The notes under the pieces are model-generated. The model searched no databases and was not told where the DNA came from. It saw only the letters and a list, made by a program, of their open reading frames with translations. This document shows positions 46,166-54,704 of a DNA stretch of 64,000 nt, one piece after another. The first letter of the stretch is position 1. Every line of letters begins with the position of its first letter. The stretch comes from Leadbetterella lacustris (lineage in GTDB: Bacteria > Bacteroidota > Bacteroidia > Cytophagales > Spirosomataceae): positions 186,001-250,000 of the forward strand of contig OZ248457.1 in the NCBI GenBank assembly GCA_965234335.1. The letters run 5' to 3'. Made by a program: the position numbers and the translations under genes.

Positions 46166-47365
46166 ACCTTTGGCCACGTGCCAGCCGCCAGTCCATGCTG
46201 CTTGAAAGTTAAAACCACCTGTAACCGCATCAATATTTAATATTTCACCGGCAAAATATAAATTTCCATAATTTTTAGATGCAAAAGTTTCTGGGTTTAT
46301 TTCAGATAGTTCAATTCCCCCAGCTGTCACAAACTCCTCTTTAAAGGTGCTTTTACCATTGACTTCATATTTTGCAGATAGTATATTTTCGGCCAAAACC
46401 TGAAAATGTTTTTTGCCCGTCTCAGCCCATTTTTGATGTTCCGAAATGCCCGATTTCTCACAAATATATTTCCAAAATCTTGCAGTAAGGCCAAACATGG
46501 GATTCGACAAGACATTTTTCTTTGAATTTGATTCAAGATTCATCCGAAATTCATTCAAAACTTTATCTTTTTGAAATTCTGGAAGCCAATTTACAACTAT
46601 CTTGAACATATAATCTTTGGACTTCAATTCTAAAGCAGCCCAAGCAGACAATTTTAGAATTGCAGGCCCTGACAATCCCCAGTGTGTAATCAACAAAGGA
46701 CCAGACTGCTCAAATTCAGAATTCAGGATTTTTATGGCAGCATTTGGAAAGCTTACCCCTTGTAGTTCGTTAAGTTTTTCGTCTTTTATATTGAAAGTAA
46801 AGAGAGAAGGTGCTTGTGGAGCTATTTTAAAATCTAAACCATTTAGAATCTCCCAAATTCTTTTGTCACTTCCGGTAGCTATCAGCAATTTCTTAGCTGT
46901 AAAAATTTTCTCTGAATTGGTAAAAATCTCCCAAAAACTCTCCCTTTTTACTATATCTTCCACTCTTTCTGAAGTAAAGAGCTTTACAAGCTTAGATTCA
47001 TACAAAAAACAGTCAATAATAGTTTGAGAAGAATTACTTTCAGGAAATACCCTTCCGTCTTTCTCTGTTTTAAGCCGAATTCCACGTTTTTCGAACCACT
47101 TAATGACATCTTTGGAGCCAAATCTTTGGAAAGGCTCTAATAAAAACTCGTGACCTCGAGGGTAGTTTTTTATCAATTCAAAGGGATTCGTGCAAGCATT
47201 CGTGACATTGCACCTACCACCACCTGAGACTTTTACTTTTTGTAAAACCTCACGATTTTTCTCTAAAATGGCAATTCTTAAATTAGGAAAATTTTGAGCT
47301 GCATTTATGGCTGCAAAATATCCTGCAGCTCCGCCTCCAATGACAAGAAAATCAAATTCGAACAT
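46154..47365 (-). CDS. NAD(P)/FAD-dependent flavoprotein, BaiN/HI0933 type (403 aa)
   Basis: Seen: N-terminal FAD motif VIGGGAAGYFAAINAA, VSGGGRCNVTNAC (family hallmark), then LIATGSDK, HWGLSGPAILKLSAW and the C-terminal GGIELSEINPETFASK...LYFAGEILNIDAVTGGFNFQAAW. The family includes bile-acid reductases but most members have unknown substrates. Second gene of an operon with the lipoprotein gene upstream (3-base gap). Confidence 0.9.
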   Translation of the reverse strand: MFEFDFLVIGGGAAGYFAAINAAQNFPNLRIAILEKNREVLQKVKVSGGGRCNVTNACTNPFELIKNYPRGHEFLLEPFQRFGSKDVIKWFEKRGIRLKTEKDGRVFPESNSSQTIIDCFLYESKLVKLFTSERVEDIVKRESFWEIFTNSEKIFTAKKLLIATGSDKRIWEILNGLDFKIAPQAPSLFTFNIKDEKLNELQGVSFPNAAIKILNSEFEQSGPLLITHWGLSGPAILKLSAWAALELKSKDYMFKIVVNWLPEFQKDKVLNEFRMNLESNSKKNVLSNPMFGLTARFWKYICEKSGISEHQKWAETGKKHFQVLAENILSAKYEVNGKSTFKEEFVTAGGIELSEINPETFASKNYGNLYFAGEILNIDAVTGGFNFQAAWTGGWHVAKGLGF

Positions 47366-47368
47366 TAA

Positions 47369-47866
47369 TTATTGCTTCACGTACTTTGAATGAAGAGCTT
47401 CTCTCTCTTTTCGAAGCAAATTAATCAATTTTTCTATCTCCGGAACGTTTTTGCCAAATTCAAAAGTCACTTTCTTAGTTTTTTTATCAGCAGTTATTAT
47501 TTCAATCCACTCAGTACCCCCATCTGCACAGTCAGGACAACCATAGATTTCGTTTAATTTGAAAAAATCTTCGATATTTATCATCTTTTGGATAGATTCT
47601 GATTTTTCAGCTAAAACAAACTCCTTGTAGATATATTCTTTGTTTTCTAAAACACCTTTTTCAAAATTACGCTCCTTCACCAAAAACTCCACATTTTGAC
47701 CCTTAATAGTCATTTCAGCATGACATTTGCCTATACAAAAACCAAAACTCTGGCCTGACTTGATTGTTATGGTTGACAAATCAAACTTTGATTTCGACTC
47801 CAGACTTATGAAATCACAAGATGAAACCAAAAATAATAATATTAATAAGGCCAAAATACTTTTCAT
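47369..47866 (-). CDS. Lipoprotein of unknown function (165 aa)
   Basis: ATG at 47866 gives a lipoprotein signal (KSILALLILLFLVSSC). The open frame runs on to 48013 but the extra residues overlap the tex start and have no such signal. The mature part has a CIGKCHAEMTIKG and a GCPDCADGGTEWIEI motif; four cysteines as two CxxC/CxxxC pairs may bind metal or form disulfides. A beta-rich fold, resembling small Bacteroidota DUF lipoproteins. Same transcript as the flavoprotein gene. Confidence 0.75.
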   Translation of the reverse strand: MKSILALLILLFLVSSCDFISLESKSKFDLSTITIKSGQSFGFCIGKCHAEMTIKGQNVEFLVKERNFEKGVLENKEYIYKEFVLAEKSESIQKMINIEDFFKLNEIYGCPDCADGGTEWIEIITADKKTKKVTFEFGKNVPEIEKLINLLRKEREALHSKYVKQ

Positions 47867-48002
47867 GAATAGTTTAGTATACAAATTAATAACAGTCAGG
47901 TAATTGTAAATTTTTTCAAAAATAAAGACTTCCGAGAAACTTGTTTTCGAAAAAATCTTCTGATTTTTGTAATGAAGACCAAAAATAAAACAAAAAGTTG
48001 TA

Positions 48003-50129
48003 ATGACGGCCAAACAAATTCAATATACGAGTGAAACACTCAAACTTAGATCGTCTCAAATCATAAAAACGGTTGAATTGTTGCTTGATGGTGCCACTGT
48101 ACCGTTTATTGCTAGGTATAGAAAAGAAGTAACGGAGAGCCTAGACGAGGTTCAAATATTAGATATCAAGAAATTGCATGAGAAGTTCATAGATGCCGAT
48201 AAAAGACGCGAGGCTATTCTGAAATCTATACAAGAACAAGGAAAATTGACGCCTGAACTCGAAAGCACCCTAAAAAACGCACTCTTTGTAAACGAATTGG
48301 AGGATATTTATTTGCCATACAAGCAAAAAAAGAAAACCAGAGCAACCATAGCTATTGAGAACGGATTGGAACCTTTGGCAAAGATTATTTTTGGTCAGAA
48401 AGATCGAGATATTGTAGCAATTGCCCAGAAGTACATTTCTGAAAAAGTAAAAAATACGTCCGACGCACTAGCTGGAGCAAGGGATATTATGGCAGAATGG
48501 ATAAATGAGGACATTGATGCCCGGAATAAGGTTAGGAATATTTTCGAGAAAAGTGGATTGTTAAGTTCTAAATTAAAAAAAGGTAAAGAAACTGAAGCCA
48601 TAAAATACAAAGATTATTTCGAGTATTCTGAGGCCGGAAAAACAATCCCTTCGCATAGATATCTAGCTTTAAAAAGAGGCGAAGAAGAAGGATTCCTAAA
48701 GGTTAGCATTGATATTGAACTCGAGTACGCCATTGATATTTTAGAAAGGCTTTATTTACAAGGATTTACTGAACCAAAAGAGCAAGTTGGCTTGGCTATT
48801 GAAGATTCACTTAAAAGACTCCTGCTTCCTAGTTTGGAAAAAGAATTTGATAATAAATTGAAGGAAAAAGCAGATTTGGCGGCAATTCAGATATTCACTG
48901 GAAATTTAAGGCAGTTGCTACTTTCAGCACCTTTGGGTCAAAAAAGAGTTTTATCCATAGACCCAGGAATCCGAACGGGCTGTAAAACTGTGGTTTTGAA
49001 CGAGTTGGGTGATTTGATTGAAGATTTGGTCATTTTTCCGCTTACTAAACAGCAAGAATCTTCGGCAATTGTAAGGGCTCTAATAGAAAAACATAAAATA
49101 GAAGCGATAGCTATTGGAAATGGTACGGCAAGTAGAGAAACTGAAAGTTTTGTAAAAAATGTACTTTCGAGCTACGAAAAAGGAAAATCGGTAATGACGG
49201 TGGTGGTTTCAGAACAAGGAGCATCTATTTATTCAGCTTCTGATATTGCTAGGGAGGAATTCCCTGACAAAGACTTAACCGTCCGTGGGGCAGTTTCAAT
49301 AGGACGAAGATTGATGGACCCATTGGCTGAATTGGTGAAAATTGACCCGAAATCCATAGGAGTAGGACAATATCAGCACGATGTAGACCAAAAAAACCTA
49401 AAAGAATCGCTAGATGTAACTGTAGAATCTTGTGTGAATTTAGTAGGAGTAGAATTAAATACCGCTAGTAAACATTTGCTGAGTTATGTGTCGGGGATTG
49501 GACCATCAATAGCTCAAAATATAATAGATTTCAGAACCAAAAATGGAAAGTTTAAAAGTAGAAAAGAGCTGAAACTTGTTCCGAGACTTGGTGAAAAGGC
49601 ATTTGAACAAGCAGCAGGTTTCCTCCGGATTCATGGAGCCGAAAATCCATTAGATAATTCAGCGGTTCATCCTGAAAGTTATCATTTGGTAGAGAAAATG
49701 GCAAAAAACTTAAACACAAGCTTAAAGCAACTTATTGAAAATCAAAATCTTCAAAAAAGTATTGACCCAAAACAGTACGTCACTAAAGAAGTTGGATTGC
49801 CTACGCTAAATGATATTTTAAATGAACTCAAAAAGCCAGGTCGTGATCCAAGAGAACAATTGGAAAGTTTTGAATTTGGAAATGTAAATGACATCAAAGA
49901 CCTTACAGCCAATATGGTTTTGCCTGGAATAGTGACCAATATTACAGCTTTCGGATGTTTTGTTGATATTGGCGTGCATCAAGACGGGCTCGTTCATTTA
50001 TCAAATATGGCCAATAGGTTCATAAAAGACCCGAATGAGGTAGTAAAAGTGCATCAAAAGGTTACGGTGAAAGTTGTAGAGGTGGATGTTCAACGAAAAA
50101 GAATTGCTTTGAGCATGAAGGATGTTTAG
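48003..50129 (+). CDS. tex: Tex-family RNA-binding protein (708 aa)
   Basis: Tex acts in transcription and RNA binding. Domains in order: helical N-terminus with FIARYRKEVTESLDEVQ; a YqgF-like ribonuclease H domain near 320-450 (VLSIDPGIRTGCK, AIGNGTASRETE); helix-hairpin-helix region near 490-560 (YVSGIGPSIAQNIIDFR); and C-terminal S1 domain (VLPGIVTNITAFGCFVDIG). Complete and in normal length. ATG at 48003, diverging from the lipoprotein gene. Confidence 0.96.
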   Translation: MTAKQIQYTSETLKLRSSQIIKTVELLLDGATVPFIARYRKEVTESLDEVQILDIKKLHEKFIDADKRREAILKSIQEQGKLTPELESTLKNALFVNELEDIYLPYKQKKKTRATIAIENGLEPLAKIIFGQKDRDIVAIAQKYISEKVKNTSDALAGARDIMAEWINEDIDARNKVRNIFEKSGLLSSKLKKGKETEAIKYKDYFEYSEAGKTIPSHRYLALKRGEEEGFLKVSIDIELEYAIDILERLYLQGFTEPKEQVGLAIEDSLKRLLLPSLEKEFDNKLKEKADLAAIQIFTGNLRQLLLSAPLGQKRVLSIDPGIRTGCKTVVLNELGDLIEDLVIFPLTKQQESSAIVRALIEKHKIEAIAIGNGTASRETESFVKNVLSSYEKGKSVMTVVVSEQGASIYSASDIAREEFPDKDLTVRGAVSIGRRLMDPLAELVKIDPKSIGVGQYQHDVDQKNLKESLDVTVESCVNLVGVELNTASKHLLSYVSGIGPSIAQNIIDFRTKNGKFKSRKELKLVPRLGEKAFEQAAGFLRIHGAENPLDNSAVHPESYHLVEKMAKNLNTSLKQLIENQNLQKSIDPKQYVTKEVGLPTLNDILNELKKPGRDPREQLESFEFGNVNDIKDLTANMVLPGIVTNITAFGCFVDIGVHQDGLVHLSNMANRFIKDPNEVVKVHQKVTVKVVEVDVQRKRIALSMKDV

Positions 50130-50755
50130 ATTTCACCCACATCCCCTAAGCCTTCTCTAATTACGTGTATGTTAGAGCTTTCGGTAGCATCAACTACCGT
50201 GGAAGGAATCACTCCGCACCAACCGGCGTCTACTATTATGTCCACTTTGTGTTGGTTCTGGTCAAAAAGAACTTCTATTTCATTAGGATATTCTACTATA
50301 TCGTCAATATCGTCTTTCACGGACGTAGTAATGATAGGGTGTCCAAGTTTTTGAATAATCAGATTGGGAACCTTGTGGTCTGGCACCCTGATTCCGATTG
50401 TTTTTCTATTCGTTTGAAGAATTTTTGGTAAATCACCTGTAGAGGGCATGATGAAGGTAAAGGGTCCCGGAAGGAGTCTTTTCATCAATCTGAACGCCTC
50501 GTTGGATACTTTGGCATAAGTAGAAATGTCTCTCAAGTCGCTACAAACAATAGAGAATTTATTCTGACTTGGCTTTATGTTTTTAAGCTTGCAAAGCCTT
50601 TCTACAGCTTTTACGTTGCTCGAATCACATCCCATAGAATATACTGTATCGGTGGGATAAATAATTACCCCACCGTTTTTTAAACAGTTTACTATTTTGT
50701 CGATAACCCTATCGTCAGGATTATCCGGAAAAACCTCAACCAATTCAGCTGCCAT
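50126..50755 (-). CDS. L-threonylcarbamoyladenylate synthase (TsaC/Sua5 family)
   Basis: The enzyme makes threonylcarbamoyl-AMP for the t6A tRNA modification. Seen: GGVIIYPTDTVYSMGCD, LCKLKNIKPSQNKFSIVC, LLPGPFTFIMPS and TIGIRVPDH, the YrdC fold blocks. The 209-residue length fits a TsaC-like single domain. The usual KxR motif appears here as KLKNIKPSQNK, without the Arg. The start is one base from the stop of the M20 gene, so they share a transcript. Confidence 0.88.
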   Translation of the reverse strand: MAAELVEVFPDNPDDRVIDKIVNCLKNGGVIIYPTDTVYSMGCDSSNVKAVERLCKLKNIKPSQNKFSIVCSDLRDISTYAKVSNEAFRLMKRLLPGPFTFIMPSTGDLPKILQTNRKTIGIRVPDHKVPNLIIQKLGHPIITTSVKDDIDDIVEYPNEIEVLFDQNQHKVDIIVDAGWCGVIPSTVVDATESSNIHVIREGLGDVGEI

Positions 50756-52102
50756 TTATTTTGTTTTTTTCTTGCCCGTTGATGTTGCAACAGGAACTGG
50801 ATTTTTAAGAGCTGGATAGTTGAATACCATATTGCAGAAGGTTTTAACACCAACCGCAAAACCAGACTCATCCAAATAAAAGTCGGGGGTATGATGAGGA
50901 GCGGCTTCGATAGACGATTTCTTTGGATCCATTCCTCCCAAAAAGAAGAAAAATCCAGGTACTTTTTCTTGGAAATAACTAAAATCTTCAGCCCCCATGG
51001 CAGTTGGAATTTCTTTTACCATGTTTTTACCAGCTGATTCAAATAGTGTTGGAATCATCATATTCGTCAATTCTACGTCATTAATGGAAACAGGATAGCC
51101 ATTTACAATATTTACATCTACCTCACAACCAGCACCTTCTCCAATACTTTTGGCGATAGCAGAAATTCTTTTGTGAACCAAAATCCTCTGCTCCCTACCC
51201 AATGTTCTGATAGTACCAATCATCTTAACTTCCTCTGGGATAATGTTGTGTCTAATTCCTCCATGAATAGCACCAACGGTTACCACGGCGGGTGCCTCGG
51301 TGAGTTTAACATTTCTAGAAACAATGGTTTGTAAACCCATAACTATCTGAGAAGCGGTTACTATTGGATCAATTCCTTCCCATGGATATGCACCGTGTGT
51401 TTGTTTACCTTTAATTTTTATGTTCAGTTCGTCTACCGCTGCCATTGTTGGACCAGCTTTATAAGCAATCATACCTGCTGGCGTTTGCGAATTAATATGT
51501 AATCCAAAAGCCACATCTACTTTTGGATTTTCTAAAACCCCAGCTTTTATCATTCCATCCGCTCCAAAAGCAATATTTTTATCCGGCACACCTTCTTCGG
51601 CTGGTTGAAAAACAAATTTTACAGTTCCTGCTATTTGATCTTTCATACTAGCTAAAACCGATGCGGTGCCCATCAAAATAGCAACGTGGCTGTCGTGTCC
51701 ACAAGCATGCATAACACCTGTAGTCTGTTCATTGTAAGTTACTTTTACATTTGATTTAAAAGGAATATCAACTCGCTCCGTGACAGGCAAACCATCCATG
51801 TCGGCTCTCAAAAGCATTACCGGCCCAGGTTTTCCACCCTTTAGCAAACCCACCACACCCGTAAAAGCAACGTTTTCCGTTACTTCCATTCCCAAAGATT
51901 TTAGATGATCTGCAACAATTTTGGCCGTTCTAAATTCCTGATTTCCAAGCTCTGGATGCTCATGGAAATCTCTACGCCAAGCGATAACTTTAGATTCAAT
52001 TTCTTTAGATTTTAGTTCAATGGCTTGCTTAATGTTGGTTTGAGCAACCATTTTAACTTGTGATAAGCCCAGTAATAGGGTTAGGGATAGGAGTTTTTTC
52101 AT
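50756..52102 (-). CDS. Exported M20-family amidohydrolase (448 aa)
   Basis: Signal peptide MKKLLSLTLLLGLSQVKMVAQ, then the M20 amidohydrolase core: DFHEHPELGNQE, LRADMDGLPV, MHACGHDSHVAILMG, FVFQPAEEG with catalytic Glu, and MGAEDFSYF; zinc ligands are at the usual places. These enzymes remove acyl groups from amino acids or conjugates. The exported form would act in the periplasm. Three bases separate it from the GDPD gene upstream, and none from TsaC downstream. Confidence 0.92.
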   Translation of the reverse strand: MKKLLSLTLLLGLSQVKMVAQTNIKQAIELKSKEIESKVIAWRRDFHEHPELGNQEFRTAKIVADHLKSLGMEVTENVAFTGVVGLLKGGKPGPVMLLRADMDGLPVTERVDIPFKSNVKVTYNEQTTGVMHACGHDSHVAILMGTASVLASMKDQIAGTVKFVFQPAEEGVPDKNIAFGADGMIKAGVLENPKVDVAFGLHINSQTPAGMIAYKAGPTMAAVDELNIKIKGKQTHGAYPWEGIDPIVTASQIVMGLQTIVSRNVKLTEAPAVVTVGAIHGGIRHNIIPEEVKMIGTIRTLGREQRILVHKRISAIAKSIGEGAGCEVDVNIVNGYPVSINDVELTNMMIPTLFESAGKNMVKEIPTAMGAEDFSYFQEKVPGFFFFLGGMDPKKSSIEAAPHHTPDFYLDESGFAVGVKTFCNMVFNYPALKNPVPVATSTGKKKTK

Positions 52103-52105
52103 TAT

Positions 52106-52978
52106 TTAAAATTTATTTATGATTTTGTTTACGGCTTCTGGACGATCTGTAGCCAAAATATCTACGCCTTGGTCGATAAAACTTTTGTAATATTCATCTC
52201 CACGGGCAGCAGCTTTTTTGTCCAAATTGCTTAAAACACCCAAGATACACATAATACCTTTTTTATGCAAAAAATCTACTAGTTCAGTTTTGGGTTCTCT
52301 AGTGCCAATAAATGCCACCATATTTTTATCTGGAACACCAGCTTCATGAAGACGCTCATAATCAGATGTTTGCAGAATACTAACAGGAATTAAGAGATTC
52401 GAATTTAATCTATAAACCTCAAACGCTTCTTTGGCGTTGTAAGTTATAATTAAAGCATAATTTCCAGCATTCAGCTTGTCTACCATTTCTACTACTTTTT
52501 TGAAAGGTGTACTTTTTTTTACATCAAGCGTAAATATCACTTTATTCTTTCCCCATTTGAGGGTGTTTTCCAAAGTTGGAATTTTAAAATTAGTGATGTT
52601 TCCAAAATTATCCTTCAATTGAAGCTGTCTAACCGTTTCAAAAGTATTGTTCACGACCAAATCTCGCCCAGTTGAAGTTCTATCCAAGGATTTATCATGC
52701 ATCAAAACCATTACCGAATCTTTGGTCATTTCTACATCACACTCTATTAAACAAGGCATTTTTTTGGAAATATAATCAAAAGACTCGAGGCAATTTTCGG
52801 GTAAACCTTTCAATTCGCCACCTCCCCTGTGCACAGAAACGATTGTTTTCTTGGAGCCTTGGTATTTAAAATAATCAAAAATAGAACTCGGAACGGTGGT
52901 GTAGTTTTTGTTATTTTGTGATATTTTACAGGAAAATACAACAAATAGCAACAAAATGAAGCTAAGTTTTTTTGTCAT
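52106..52978 (-). CDS. Glycerophosphodiester phosphodiesterase lipoprotein (290 aa)
   Basis: ATG at 52978 gives a lipoprotein signal (TKKLSFILLLFVVFSC). The upstream frame to 53068 lacks one. GDPD motifs: VHRGGGELKGLPENCLESF, IECDVEMTKDSVMVLMHD and LDRTSTG (His, Glu, Asp and second His in order). It should release glycerol phosphate from phospholipid headgroups outside the cytoplasmic membrane. First gene of an operon with the M20 and TsaC genes. Confidence 0.9.
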   Translation of the reverse strand: MTKKLSFILLLFVVFSCKISQNNKNYTTVPSSIFDYFKYQGSKKTIVSVHRGGGELKGLPENCLESFDYISKKMPCLIECDVEMTKDSVMVLMHDKSLDRTSTGRDLVVNNTFETVRQLQLKDNFGNITNFKIPTLENTLKWGKNKVIFTLDVKKSTPFKKVVEMVDKLNAGNYALIITYNAKEAFEVYRLNSNLLIPVSILQTSDYERLHEAGVPDKNMVAFIGTREPKTELVDFLHKKGIMCILGVLSNLDKKAAARGDEYYKSFIDQGVDILATDRPEAVNKIINKF

Positions 52979-53129
52979 TGTAAGTGAAATGTATAAAATG
53001 TGTATATACAAATTTAGATATATCGGGCGAGATTCATCTCCAAACCTTTCTAAAATACAGTCGAACAAAGAAAGTTTGAATCTTTAATAATTTTTTTATG
53101 AATATTTTTTAGATTCCAAAATATTTTCT

Positions 53130-53137
53130 TAATTTTG
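53130..53137 (+). promoter_or_regulatory. Candidate -7 element TAATTTTG of rpsT
   Basis: Matches TAnnTTTG, 44 bases before the rpsT start, giving a leader of about 38 bases. No clear -33 TTTG; a T-run lies at about 53104-53110. Confidence 0.5.
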
Positions 53138-53181
53138 CATTCCAGAAAAACAGAGAATTAAGAATTAATTAAATATTTCAG

Positions 53182-53439
53182 ATGGCAAATCATAAGTCAG
53201 CATTAAAGAGAATCAGATCAAACGAGGCTAAGCGTTTAAGAAATCGTTACCAACATAAAACTACTAGAACAGCAATCAGAAAATTGAGAGCTTCTAAAGA
53301 TGCGGTTGAAGCATCTGCGTTGTTGAAAGCTGTTTCTTCAATGGTTGATAAATTGGCACGTAAGAATGTAATTCATAAAAATAAAGCGTCCAATCTTAAG
53401 TCTTCATTGACGAAGCACGTAAATGCTTTGGCGGCTTAA
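53182..53439 (+). CDS. rpsT: 30S ribosomal protein S20
   Basis: MANHKSALKRIRSNEAKRLR, then RYQHKTTRTAIRKLR and KNVIHKNKASNLKSSLTKHVNAL: the S20 signature, very basic, 85 residues as usual. Own promoter and a strong terminator, so a monocistronic unit. Confidence 0.98.
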   Translation: MANHKSALKRIRSNEAKRLRNRYQHKTTRTAIRKLRASKDAVEASALLKAVSSMVDKLARKNVIHKNKASNLKSSLTKHVNALAA

Positions 53440-53459
53440 TTTTAGAAAATAATATTTTG

Positions 53460-53489
53460 AAGGCTGACTTTTTAAGTCAGCCTTTTTTG
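53460..53489 (+). terminator. rpsT terminator
   Basis: AAGGCTGACTT (53460-53470) pairs perfectly with AAGTCAGCCTT (53474-53484), followed by T residues. Confidence 0.93.
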
Positions 53490-53518
53490 TTAAATTTATT
53501 TTTTAAAATTAACTTCCG

Positions 53519-54214
53519 ATGTCATACAACGTAAAATCTGGCATAAAAGCGTGGGCAGAGGACGACAGGCCTAGAGAAAAATTATTAAATAAAGGAAAAG
53601 CAAGTTTGTCAGATGCCGAACTCGTGGCGATTCTTATCGGTATGGGAACCCGAGAAATGTCTGCTGTAGAACTCTCAAAAAAGATCTTACAATCTACAGG
53701 CAACAACCTCAATGAACTCGCCAAATTGAGCGTAAAAGATTTAATGAAGTTTAAGGGTATAGGCGAGGCCAAAGCCATCAGCATAGTGGCAGCCATGGAA
53801 ATAGCCCGTAGAAGAAAAGACACCGACCCACTAAAAAAAGACAGAATCAGATACTCAAAAGAAGCATTTGATATTCTGAAACCATTCATGATGGATTTGG
53901 ACCATGAGCAATTCTGGATGATTTGCCTCAACAGAAACCAAGAAGTAGCAAAGATTATACAAATAAGTACTGGCGGTGTAACTGGTACTATAGCGGACCC
54001 TAAAATTATCTTCAAATATGCACTGGAGCATCTGGCGAGCTGTATCATTCTTAGCCACAACCATCCCAGTGGTAATCTAAGCCCAAGTCAGGCAGACATA
54101 AAACTCACAAAACAACTAAGCGAAGGTGCAAGGCTATTGGATATGACACTTTCAGATCATATTATCTTTTCCAATAACGGTTATTTCAGTTTTGCAGATG
54201 AAAATATGCTTTAA
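53519..54214 (+). CDS. radC: RadC/DUF2466 JAB-domain protein (231 aa)
   Basis: N-terminal helix-hairpin-helix part (LMKFKGIGEAKAISIVAAMEI, 75-95) and C-terminal JAB/MPN metalloprotease-like domain with LSHNHPSGNLSPSQAD (179-194; His180, His182, Asp193). The family is named for DNA repair, but its biochemical role is uncertain. Complete in length. The rhodanese gene starts at the base after its stop, so the two are co-translated or coupled. Confidence 0.94.
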   Translation: MSYNVKSGIKAWAEDDRPREKLLNKGKASLSDAELVAILIGMGTREMSAVELSKKILQSTGNNLNELAKLSVKDLMKFKGIGEAKAISIVAAMEIARRRKDTDPLKKDRIRYSKEAFDILKPFMMDLDHEQFWMICLNRNQEVAKIIQISTGGVTGTIADPKIIFKYALEHLASCIILSHNHPSGNLSPSQADIKLTKQLSEGARLLDMTLSDHIIFSNNGYFSFADENML

Positions 54215-54493
54215 ATGAAAGAGATCAAAGAAGTTAAAATAAGTGATATTCAGAATATTACCAGCTATACTATAGTAGACATTAGAGAAAAAGAAGAATT
54301 TTTGGAGCACAATATTGGTGGAATAAATATACCTGCACACGAAATAACCAGCAGGATTTCAGAAATATCAGATAGAATTAACCTAATAATTGTCTGCTCA
54401 AATGGCATTAGAAGTAGTATTATGGCCAGAGTAATCCATAAAAAAATCCCTTCCGCAAATGTTTACCACCTGACCGAAGGGATTTTTCAATAA
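54215..54493 (+). CDS. Rhodanese-like domain protein (92 aa)
   Basis: A single rhodanese domain: VDIREKEEFLEHNIGGINIP, then CSNGIRSS with active-site Cys61 and the six-residue loop, then AxxI...VYHLTEG. Such domains carry sulfur as persulfide or bind anions. Start directly follows the radC stop. Sulfur acceptor unknown. The small size and lack of a signal place it in the cytoplasm. Confidence 0.88.
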   Translation: MKEIKEVKISDIQNITSYTIVDIREKEEFLEHNIGGINIPAHEITSRISEISDRINLIIVCSNGIRSSIMARVIHKKIPSANVYHLTEGIFQ

Positions 54494-54504
54494 AAGTATA
54501 AAAA

Positions 54505-54633
54505 TTACTTTCTTCCGATTCCTCTATAATCTCTGTCGTTTTTTACCAACCATTTGCCTACAACAAATGCTCCTGAAAGCAATAAAACAAAAAACAAAAT
54601 AGGTAACCAAGTGGGAAATTGATATCCAAACAT
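54505..54633 (-). CDS. Very small membrane protein (42 aa)
   Basis: ATG 54633 to TAA 54505. One membrane segment (WLPILFFVLLLSGAFVVGKWL) between MFGYQFPT and a charged tail VKNDRDYRGIGRK. The codon pattern is regular and there is no competing gene. It converges on the rhodanese gene. Function unknown. Confidence 0.6.
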   Translation of the reverse strand: MFGYQFPTWLPILFFVLLLSGAFVVGKWLVKNDRDYRGIGRK

Positions 54634-54704
54634 ATTCTTTTTCTTTTTTTTACAAATTTAAGACAAATATCTTTCTAAAGGAATAGTTTACATTAAAATA
54701 AAAT

